From the NCBI GenBank assembly GCA_023429985.1, contig JAEZCV010000183.1:1-7369 (forward strand): a stretch of DNA of 7,369 bases, in the 5' to 3' direction. Positions 1-6,453 of this stretch are shown in pieces. Each line of letters starts with the position of its first letter. Position 1 is the stretch's first letter. The stretch is from Bacteroidota bacterium (GTDB taxonomy: Bacteria > Bacteroidota > Bacteroidia > Chitinophagales > Chitinophagaceae). Below the pieces are notes generated by a model. That model searched no databases. It had not been told where the DNA came from and saw nothing but the letters and a program-made list of their open reading frames with translations. The position numbers and the translations under genes are program-made.

Positions 1-992
1 GTTAATTCATTAAACTGGGAAGCCTTTAAATACAGGTCTTTCAATTCAAGTCTTGAGCCCTGTTTTTCTGCAATCGCAATTCCCTGCTGGATATAATTAC
101 CAGCGGCAGGATCCTTTAATTTTAACAGCAGGTCGGCCATACCCATATAGGCATACATTTCGTATTCCGGCGCTTCTTTTTCTTTTGAAAATGCAATGGT
201 TTTTTCAAAAAAAGATTCTGCCTGCTGTACATTATTCATGGCCGCGTAAGCATCCCCTTTTCCCAATATTGCATCCAGAAAAAGAGTATAATCGCTTACC
301 TTTTCACCTACCCGCTCTATTTCTTCATATAATCTTAATGCGTTTTCGGGTTGCTTTAGCTGCATATAAGCCGCTGCCAGGTTGAATTGCGATGCGGCAA
401 TGGTAAAATCATCTTTCAACTCTTTTGCTAACTGCAAACCTGCTTCAGCGTATTGCCTGCCTTTTTCACTCTCATTCAGATCCAGAAAAACAGCGGCGAG
501 ATTATTGTTGAGTCGCCGCAAAGTACTCCTGTGATTGATTTTTTCAGCATGCTTCTTTGATAGTAAATAATAGTCTGCAGCCTGAACATAGTCAGACAAA
601 TAGTGCCACTGGTGGCCCACATTCAAATAGGCCGTAGCAAGTTGAAAGTCGTCGCCAATCTCCTTATACAATTCCAGCGCCTCTTCTGCTGCTCTCAGCG
701 CTTCCCGAAACTGTCCCCGGCGATTCAGCACTACGATATAATTACTGGCAAAAGATGCTACTCCCTTTTTGTAGTCAAGGTCTTCCGCAAGCTGTTTTGC
801 CTTTTTATAATAGTAAATGGCAGAATCTGGCTGATCATATTCAATGGCTCTGCCATAGGCATAGTATAAGAAAACAGCATTGGTATCATTTTCAGCCAGC
901 AAAAGTAGCCTTTGCAGGCTGTCGGTCGCCTGGCCACGGGCATTATTATTCCCGGCAAATACCAACAATAAGATGATAACCCACTTACGCAT
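1..992 (-). CDS. Exported tetratricopeptide-repeat protein, N-terminal part (runs off left edge)
   Basis: Reading the minus strand from the ATG at 992-990 gives 330 uninterrupted codons with no stop before the window edge. The protein opens with a signal peptide or membrane anchor (MRKWVIILLLVFAG, then ARGQA at 18-22). From residue 43 onward it consists of helical repeats at an exact 40-residue spacing: about 43-79, 80-119, 120-159, 160-199, 200-239, 240-279, 280-319 and the start of another. Each carries TPR-like positions (small residue, then aromatic, then the second-helix A/Y pattern, for example AYLNVGHQW...AADYY). A 40-residue TPR unit with this exported start is common at the N terminus of Bacteroidota sensor histidine kinases and of TPR/HTH regulators. 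The C-terminal effector is outside the window, so 'sensor' is inference only. It is transcribed divergently from the exported-protein gene run at 1164-7369. The TPR call is secure; the full-length function is unknown. Confidence 0.9.
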   Translation of the reverse strand, partial: MRKWVIILLLVFAGNNNARGQATDSLQRLLLLAENDTNAVFLYYAYGRAIEYDQPDSAIYYYKKAKQLAEDLDYKKGVASFASNYIVVLNRRGQFREALRAAEEALELYKEIGDDFQLATAYLNVGHQWHYLSDYVQAADYYLLSKKHAEKINHRSTLRRLNNNLAAVFLDLNESEKGRQYAEAGLQLAKELKDDFTIAASQFNLAAAYMQLKQPENALRLYEEIERVGEKVSDYTLFLDAILGKGDAYAAMNNVQQAESFFEKTIAFSKEKEAPEYEMYAYMGMADLLLKLKDPAAGNYIQQGIAIAEKQGSRLELKDLYLKASQFNEL

Positions 993-1163
993 TTAGTTCC
1001 CAGTATGATCTGTTTAATACACAAATAAACGTACAATTCCCTTCAAACCGCCTCCTCTTTTCTAATGATTCTTTACCCTGTAAAATCATCTTTTTTAATG
1101 ATATGAAAACTATACCAAATATGCAACATTTGTTTACTCAAATTCATCAAATTTTTTTTTGCA
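993..1163. promoter_or_regulatory. Divergent intergenic region with weak candidate promoters
   Basis: These 171 bases separate two divergently transcribed genes, so promoters for both should lie here. Compared with the Bacteroidota -7 consensus TAnnTTTG, AACATTTG at 1125-1132 on the plus strand matches five of six defined bases, about 31 bases before the ATG at 1164. On the minus strand TTTATTTG (1029-1022) also matches five of six, about 29 bases before the ATG at 992. Neither has a convincing TTTG-type -33 element at the usual spacing, so both are tentative. A run of nine T (1152-1160) lies three bases before the plus-strand start codon. Neither start has a Shine-Dalgarno motif at normal spacing, as is usual for the phylum. 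No clear operator palindrome was seen by eye. Confidence 0.35.
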
Positions 1164-2069
1164 ATGAGAAAGCTGTTCAGATTATTGATATTCCTTTTTT
1201 TGTTTGTGTCTGGCGATATAACTGCTTCTGCACAACAGGTAACGAGGCCCGCACAGTTGGATGCTGAAAAGAAAACTACAACCGAATTGCCCGATCTGGT
1301 GGTTACTATAACAAGCATTACATATAGTAATGCAGACAGCGTTTATACCATTGCTTACACAATCCGCAATGATGGAAAAGGCCCGGTTGATATGAGCTCG
1401 GTAAAACTGAAAGGGGATGTGTATAACCATACCGGAAACCTGGCTTTTCCCGGATGTGAAACAACCCTTTCCCGGGTAAGGCAAGTTTCAAGGATTTCAA
1501 AAAATAATTCCGAAAGTAATATGTTGGAGCCCCGTACATCATACAATGGAAGTTTTACCTGCGATATTCCTTTATATACCTGGCATAGGGACTATAGTTA
1601 TAAGTTGGAAATAGACCCTGAAAAAACAATTAAAGAGTCCAATAAAAATAACAATACCGCTACCGCATCGATCATCGGGTATCTGGACTTGCCTGATTTA
1701 ATTATCGAATCTGCAACCTGGACCTGGGGAGATACTAAATATAAAAACGGTGAGCAGGTACAGGATTTCACCGTTAATTTAATGATAAGAAACATGTCAT
1801 TGGTAGCATCTTCACTGGATGTATATGTAATAGGAAATTTCGGCAATATCGCCAGCTGCGGTGGCTGTGGAAGAGTGGTAAGCGGAGGCATACCCACCAG
1901 CCTTAAAATAGGCGCCTGGGGCTATATGACAACTGTAATAGGCTGCGCGATGCCGGTAACTCAGTTGCAAAATCAAACTCACTATGCTATTGCTGTTGAT
2001 TGTTATAACAGGGTAGCCGAAAAAGATGAAAACAATAATTCTTTAGTAATACCCATTCCACCCAGATAA
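1164..2069 (+). CDS. Secreted protein with two CARDB-like domains
   Basis: The 301-residue product starts with a signal peptide (MRKLFRLLIFLFLFVSG, with likely cleavage ASA|QQ after residue 23). Two successive segments have the hallmarks of CARDB (cell adhesion related domain found in bacteria). Each begins with PDLVV or PDLII (43-47 and 177-181), continues into a strand carrying TIRND or MIRNM (66-70 and 207-211), and ends in an acidic/Asn-rich turn (KESNKNNNTA at 157-166 and EKDENNNS at 286-293). That Asn-rich ending is typical of the family, whose Ig-like beta-sandwich modules occur in secreted and surface proteins. The second domain contains a CGGC pair (C232, C235) plus C261 and C280, which might form disulfides. 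There is no T9SS-type C-terminal domain and no anchor after the second module, so the protein is periplasmic or released. It is the first gene of a same-strand run, 45 bases before the next start. Substrate or partner is unknown. Confidence 0.85.
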   Translation: MRKLFRLLIFLFLFVSGDITASAQQVTRPAQLDAEKKTTTELPDLVVTITSITYSNADSVYTIAYTIRNDGKGPVDMSSVKLKGDVYNHTGNLAFPGCETTLSRVRQVSRISKNNSESNMLEPRTSYNGSFTCDIPLYTWHRDYSYKLEIDPEKTIKESNKNNNTATASIIGYLDLPDLIIESATWTWGDTKYKNGEQVQDFTVNLMIRNMSLVASSLDVYVIGNFGNIASCGGCGRVVSGGIPTSLKIGAWGYMTTVIGCAMPVTQLQNQTHYAIAVDCYNRVAEKDENNNSLVIPIPPR

Positions 2070-2114
2070 GCCAGGTAATTGATTATGTGGCCAACAACAA
2101 TAAAAAATTTACAC

Positions 2115-4268
2115 ATGAAAAAAATTAAACTACTGCCGGTATGTTTGCTTTTACTCTTTGCTTTGGCACAGGCTCAGAAAAAACCGGCGCAAAAAAAGGA
2201 TCAACCATCCATGGAAGAAATGATGAAGCAGCTCCAAAAAGAAATGGAAGCTGATCCTGAAATGAAAAAAGCCATGGAAGAAATGGGCATGATGGACATG
2301 CTGAAACAGGTTGAAAAAACAACCAAAGCCCCAGGAGTGAAGAACGTAGATATGAAGGCAGTGGCCGCAGCAGACATCAACAAGATACCCTCCAAACCTT
2401 CCACCCTGCCCATACCGCCCACCCCGGCGAGTAAAGAGCAACTGAAAACCTATTTGAAACCCTTTATGCAAAGTACAGATGCTGCCATAAAACCGGAACA
2501 TAAATCAGCCATAACTGCACATCTAAACAAAGGCAAAGAAACCGGTGTTATCGCCATGGCCTATCTTACACAAAGAGAATTAGATAAAGCTTTATATCTC
2601 TTGCTTAATGCTTGTATTGCAAATCCCGATGATTATGCTTCCCTGAATAACCTGGGTGCATTCATGACCATGAGTGGCTATGCCCACAAATCATTGCCGA
2701 TACTGCAGTATATGCAAAAACAATTTCCCAAAAGTCCTACCCTACTCAACAATCTCGGGCAGGCATGGCTCAGCCTTGGCTACCTTGACAAAGCTGAAAA
2801 GTTTTTAATAGATGCGCTTAAAGAAGACAAAAAACAAACACAGGCAACTTATTCACTAGCCGTCGTGGCCAAACATCAGGGCAATAAAACCAAGTGTATT
2901 GACTATGTAAAACAAACCATTGAAAACGGTGGTAGCACACCAGATGCCCTAGGCATGCTGGCTTCAGAAGCCCAGGAAACTGACTTTGCAAAATTGCTAA
3001 GGCCAGGGTATGAACGCTATTATAAAAAAGACCACGCCATTACCAAACGTTTTCGGCTTCCACCGGTACCAGCTTCATATGCTGAAGCACTTACCACTTA
3101 CGTAGAGGTGGAAACCTTTTTTCAAAATATGGATGAAACCACGAATGAAGCCCAGGTTAGGGGACAGGAAATGTCGCAAGCTTTGCAGCAACAACGGCTG
3201 CAAATACAACAATCCCAAAATAATGAGCTGATCGCCATGATGAAAAACCCCGGAGATATCGGCGCTTTACAAAAACATTACCTCAAATACAACCATCCCC
3301 TGCATGCACAGGCACATTTCATGTTATCCTCTATCTACAACCCTGCATTTAGTACTTCTTATCCCGCTCGCATGCAACGGGAAGAAGAAAAGCTGGCTGA
3401 CGGTGAAAAGAAGCTGCTCAAATCGCTGGAAGGATTACAAAAGCAAAGGAGTGCCCTGCTAAAAGAAGCCGGCAAACTGGAAGGTGGTGAAGGCCGTGGT
3501 GAAGAAGAAGAACAAATTCAAAGATTATTTGACCAGGCCTGTGAAATTCAACGAGATTATGAATCGCAATTTCTCTCAGGAAAAGCTACCCTGGCCAATC
3601 AATATGTCCATAACATGGAAGACCTGCTTAACCAGAAATTACAAGAAGAAATATTTTGGTTGCTGATAAGAGGCTACCCCGCCGATCCTACTGCTTCGGT
3701 GTATATTGCCTATACCTCTTATTTAAGCGGTATTAACGGGTTGAAAAAAGTCTATCCTCACGTTTTTGAACTTACACCGCCCTGCGGAGAAAAGGGAGCG
3801 GATTATATTGACATTGATCGAAAACTTCAACAATGGGAAGCCGACCATTGCCAGGTAAGTTGGGGGTTTGATGTGAAAGTATTTAAAGGGAAACTTGATT
3901 GCAGCGGTATGAAGATGCAGGTAAACTATGGCTTCGCCAGTGTGGAATATGGCCAAACACAAGACCCGGCCACCTGGGAAACAAGCTCACATACCATTTC
4001 AACCGAAGTAGGCGCCAAAAAAGAATTTGAAGTGGGTAAAACCTTAACAGGCGAAGTGGGAGGATCAGTAAAAACTACTGTTACCATAGACAAAGGCGGT
4101 AATATATCCGAAATAACAGTTGGAGGATCAGTTGGTGCGGGCATCAGCGGCCCTGTAGGAAGTGCCCGCGTAGAACTAGGCAGTGCGGAAGTAAGTCTGA
4201 GCAGTGGCTTCAACTCTTCCGGTCCTTCTGTAAACCCACTCAGCACCAGTTTTTTAAGGGGTAAGTAA
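2115..4268 (+). CDS. Secreted TPR protein with Met-rich segment, charged helices and Gly-rich beta tail
   Basis: The ATG at 2115 is chosen over in-frame starts at 2079 (TTG) and 2085 because it begins directly at a signal peptide (MKKIKLLPVCLLLLFALAQA|Q, cleavage after residue 20). This gives 717 residues. Residues 33-62 are acidic and carry ten methionines, with a DPEM turn at 47-50. A Pro-rich linker follows at about 91-105. Three to four TPRs occupy about 141-272; the clearest start at YASLNNLGAFM (174) and PTLLNNLGQAW (208). A Gln/Glu-rich, probably helical part covers 342-516, including EEEK...EKKLLKSLEGLQKQ near 423-444. The C terminus (about 583-717) switches to alternating Val/Thr/Gly strands such as EVGGSVKTTVTIDKGG and GGSVGAGISGP. 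No catalytic motif was recognised. TPRs imply a scaffold or binding role in the periplasm or outside the cell. It sits 19 bases before the next gene, consistent with an operon. Function is unknown. Confidence 0.85.
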   Translation: MKKIKLLPVCLLLLFALAQAQKKPAQKKDQPSMEEMMKQLQKEMEADPEMKKAMEEMGMMDMLKQVEKTTKAPGVKNVDMKAVAAADINKIPSKPSTLPIPPTPASKEQLKTYLKPFMQSTDAAIKPEHKSAITAHLNKGKETGVIAMAYLTQRELDKALYLLLNACIANPDDYASLNNLGAFMTMSGYAHKSLPILQYMQKQFPKSPTLLNNLGQAWLSLGYLDKAEKFLIDALKEDKKQTQATYSLAVVAKHQGNKTKCIDYVKQTIENGGSTPDALGMLASEAQETDFAKLLRPGYERYYKKDHAITKRFRLPPVPASYAEALTTYVEVETFFQNMDETTNEAQVRGQEMSQALQQQRLQIQQSQNNELIAMMKNPGDIGALQKHYLKYNHPLHAQAHFMLSSIYNPAFSTSYPARMQREEEKLADGEKKLLKSLEGLQKQRSALLKEAGKLEGGEGRGEEEEQIQRLFDQACEIQRDYESQFLSGKATLANQYVHNMEDLLNQKLQEEIFWLLIRGYPADPTASVYIAYTSYLSGINGLKKVYPHVFELTPPCGEKGADYIDIDRKLQQWEADHCQVSWGFDVKVFKGKLDCSGMKMQVNYGFASVEYGQTQDPATWETSSHTISTEVGAKKEFEVGKTLTGEVGGSVKTTVTIDKGGNISEITVGGSVGAGISGPVGSARVELGSAEVSLSSGFNSSGPSVNPLSTSFLRGK

Positions 4269-4287
4269 ACCAGGAAAATTATTTGTT

Positions 4288-5337
4288 ATGAAATTTCTGT
4301 TCTTTTTAGCATTGTCTTTGTTCTGTGGTGCTATGTATGCCCAGCAAAACTTAAATAACGACTGCGACCAGGAAGCGTTAAAAAACCTACCCGGCAAATG
4401 GACGCCTCAAGGCTTTGATGAAGTAGAGAATAATATGAGAAAACCTACTGCGGCAGAAGCTGCAGCTGCAAAAAAGATTTTCAACCAGATAGGAAAATTG
4501 TTCCAGGAAAAATACAAACCCATGGGGGTAGATGTCAATCACTACTTAACGCACAATATTTCCCCGGAAGGAAAAGCCTATAGCAACTGGTATATCTATA
4601 CCCTCAGCAATTCGAGGTTTATTTGCGTGAATGGTAAAAAAACTACAAACAGTGAAGCGGTTAGCTCGGCTGTGCATATCAACCCCGAAGGTTCGTTGAG
4701 TGTTAAATTCAGAGAGATGCCGGTTTATGATGAGAGCAGCCGTAAAGTAAGCTCAGAAGCCAGCGGCAGTTTTGGATTTTATGCTTTAACCGAAAGGGAG
4801 TGTAAGAATGGAAATCTTCCAGACCTTTCAAACGGGTATTATGTTGTAGAAACTAGTAGGGACTATAATGTGTGGGTCACCCAGGATGGCAAACTGCCCT
4901 ACCGCTATGTAAGTCGTAAGGAATTTATAGAAAAGCAGGTGAAACTTTTGGAAGCACAACGAAAAGAAAGACACCCGGGAGATAGCAAAGAATTATTGAC
5001 CGCGTTTTTTGATAAACCATTGAAAGCTTACAAACTGGATTTGAAAAAAGACGAGGAATGGCTCCGTGAAATTTCTATCGTGAGACAGGAAGTGGTGAAA
5101 GACCCCGTCACCAATGCTTTCCAGTATTCCAGATTTGGATTTACTACACTGAACGATCCGGCAATGTCTGTACCCATTATGCCAAACCCGGGTTATTACA
5201 ACAAAAATCTACCCAAATGGGCACCTCAGTTTATAGTGATAAATGTAGGTCGTATCGATGGATTCATAGGACAGAACATCCGCAAAGTTGTGGATGAAAA
5301 CATTGAATATTTTAAAAGCCTTCTCGTAAACAATTAG
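4288..5337 (+). CDS. Secreted protein of unrecognised family, full-length paralogue of the gene at 6450
   Basis: A signal peptide (MKFLFFLALSLFCGAMYA|QQ, cleavage after residue 18) starts this 349-residue protein. I do not recognise the family. The features that define it come from comparison with the gene at 6450. They share CD(Q/P)E...PG(K/R)W (26-38), an Ala-rich helix with KIFNQIGKLFQEKYKPMGV (63-81), a second cysteine (C113) equivalent to C114 of the paralogue, and the motif LPDLSNG.Y (187-195). They also share LP..YV.RKEF..KQ (213-227), a charged helix, F.FTTL.D (293-300), and about the same spacing throughout. The protein ends with LPKWAPQFIVINVG and NIEYFKSLLVNN. C26 and C113 are conserved in the paralogue and may form a disulfide in the mature protein. 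An AGGAAA sequence (4272-4277) lies 10 bases before the ATG, but SD motifs count for little in this phylum. The next gene starts 11 bases after the stop, so co-transcription is likely. Confidence 0.85.
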   Translation: MKFLFFLALSLFCGAMYAQQNLNNDCDQEALKNLPGKWTPQGFDEVENNMRKPTAAEAAAAKKIFNQIGKLFQEKYKPMGVDVNHYLTHNISPEGKAYSNWYIYTLSNSRFICVNGKKTTNSEAVSSAVHINPEGSLSVKFREMPVYDESSRKVSSEASGSFGFYALTERECKNGNLPDLSNGYYVVETSRDYNVWVTQDGKLPYRYVSRKEFIEKQVKLLEAQRKERHPGDSKELLTAFFDKPLKAYKLDLKKDEEWLREISIVRQEVVKDPVTNAFQYSRFGFTTLNDPAMSVPIMPNPGYYNKNLPKWAPQFIVINVGRIDGFIGQNIRKVVDENIEYFKSLLVNN

Positions 5338-5348
5338 CATGAACGCTT

Positions 5349-6356
5349 ATGACTAAAAATATATTTCTGCCGGTATTTTTCCTATCACTTTCCACACTGG
5401 TGAGTTGTGCAATGGGAGTGGCGGACGAACAGCAAACAGGAAATGCAGTATCATCTTCCGGCACAAAGGATCATAAACCGGCGGTCAGTTTAACAGGAAG
5501 CTGGCAGGCTTCCTCGGCTGAGATTTATGTATTTCATACTGATGGACGATTTAATCATTTCAGCACCTCAAGCAAAACGGAAGGTCGGTACAGGGCATCC
5601 GACAGCAAAATATATTTTACCAATATTATTTATGAAAAAGGTGAAACATGGGAAAATCAATACCCCGATGCAGTATATGAATATGAAATGGGAAAAGACA
5701 ATGAAGGTGATTTTCTTAAAATTGCCAATTTTCTCTACGGTGTTACCATTGTGGACAACCGTACGGCTTATACATTTAGAAAATCAAAACCAAAGAATGA
5801 CATAGATGAAACACCTGCCACAGCCAAAACCGGCAACCCTTTTCAACTGAAAATTTATCATGGATTTGATTTTTCCACCAGGCAGGTGGTCCGGTACAAT
5901 GAAACGACACCGGCTGATCTGAAGTTTTTTCAGCAAACACGCAATGTGGGCGTCTATGCCTATCTCAGGGCTGATAAGATCAAAGAATTCGAGAGTCCAC
6001 CTGACAGCATTTCGGCGGCGGAGATAAACGATTGGAAAGATTATATAATGGGCCCCAAATTAAACCGGTATTATGTGATTCGTGCAAAGGATGGACGCCA
6101 CTATTTACTACATCTTATCAAATATGAGAACCAGGGAAAAGCTGCATCCTACTGGCTGCTAAACTTTGACTGGAAAGAAATCACAGTAAATAATCCCCGT
6201 GATTCGGGTGTATCTTCTGCTAAGAACACCCAGTGCCAGCTATCAGGTTCATGGGGATATTTCGGAGACAAATCACTGCCGGAAGTTTACATTTTCAACA
6301 AGGACGGTTTATTTGTACATTATAGCTTCCCAAGTGGGCCTCACAGTTTATCCTAA
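5349..6356 (+). CDS. Lipoprotein with lipocalin-like and HmuY-like parts, C-terminally truncated by a deletion junction
   Basis: The 335-residue frame begins with a lipoprotein signal ending in the lipobox LVSC, with C20 as the lipidated residue, so the product is probably anchored in a membrane. A linker leads to a lipocalin-like beta domain at about 48-145, starting LTGSW and continuing YVFHTDGRFNHFS, with a conserved YTFRK end. Residues about 167-283 (FDFSTRQVV, then YYVIRAKDGRHYLLHLIKYEN) resemble the beta-sheet layout of HmuY-type lipoproteins, but only weakly. From residue 298 the N-terminal motif is repeated (LSGSW...VYIFNKDGLFVHYS). After about residue 326 homology stops and nine unrelated residues (FPSGPHSLS) lead to the stop. 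Those last codons overlap, in another frame, the remnant at 6326-6453. The original protein was therefore probably longer, with a complete second lipocalin-like domain. Whether the truncated form folds is unknown. Confidence 0.8.
   Translation: MTKNIFLPVFFLSLSTLVSCAMGVADEQQTGNAVSSSGTKDHKPAVSLTGSWQASSAEIYVFHTDGRFNHFSTSSKTEGRYRASDSKIYFTNIIYEKGETWENQYPDAVYEYEMGKDNEGDFLKIANFLYGVTIVDNRTAYTFRKSKPKNDIDETPATAKTGNPFQLKIYHGFDFSTRQVVRYNETTPADLKFFQQTRNVGVYAYLRADKIKEFESPPDSISAAEINDWKDYIMGPKLNRYYVIRAKDGRHYLLHLIKYENQGKAASYWLLNFDWKEITVNNPRDSGVSSAKNTQCQLSGSWGYFGDKSLPEVYIFNKDGLFVHYSFPSGPHSLS
6240..6326 (+). repeat. Second, incomplete copy of the lipoprotein's lipocalin-like motif
   Basis: Residues 298-326 of the lipoprotein repeat residues 48-75 (bases 5490-5573). 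The pairs are LTGSW/LSGSW, then EIYVFHTDGRFNHFS/EVYIFNKDGLFVHYS. The first copy continues for roughly 70 more residues as a beta-rich domain, while this copy ends at the junction with the downstream remnant. The similarity is clear at protein level and weaker at DNA level, so the duplication is not recent. Confidence 0.75.
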
Positions 6357-6453
6357 TTGAATTGGCAGGCGCCGAAAGGGAATACGTAAAGGTATACGCC
6401 AAATCATTGAAAATTTTGTTGAATTCTTTAAAAGCCTTTTGGTAAACAAATGA
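6326..6453 (+). pseudogene. Frameshifted 3' remnant of a paralogue of the 4288-5337 gene
   Basis: Reading from CTT at 6326 gives LPKWASQFILIE, matching LPKWAPQFIVIN (residues 308-319) of the gene at 4288. Homology then moves to another frame, which reads IRKGIRQIIENFVEFFKSLLVNK before TGA at 6451-6453 and matches IGQNIRKVV...NIEYFKSLLVNN at the paralogue's C terminus. The distance from the Leu codon to the stop is 125 bases here and 126 in the intact gene, so one base has been lost, between about 6359 and 6382. Everything upstream of the last 42 codons is missing, and the lipoprotein frame runs into the fragment out of register. The TGA overlaps the next start codon as ATGA, a leftover of the original gene order. 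It does not encode a product of its own. Confidence 0.85.

Noticed and set aside
53..976. Plus-strand open frames at 53-385, 603-869 and 755-976
   Set aside because: They lie opposite the continuous TPR gene on the minus strand, show no domain pattern, and are shadows of it.
1103..1163. ATG at 1103 that would join the CARDB gene if the T tract were one base shorter
   Set aside because: It is out of frame as sequenced and would place about 20 residues ahead of a good signal peptide, so the ATG at 1164 is preferred.
2079..2114. Upstream in-frame starts (TTG at 2079, ATG at 2085) for the large TPR protein
   Set aside because: They add up to 12 polar residues before an otherwise normal signal peptide. 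The ATG at 2115 starts exactly at MKKIKLLPV and is the better choice.
3484..3666. Short plus-strand frame inside the TPR protein gene
   Set aside because: It is a Lys/Asn-rich shadow in a different frame of a well-supported long gene.
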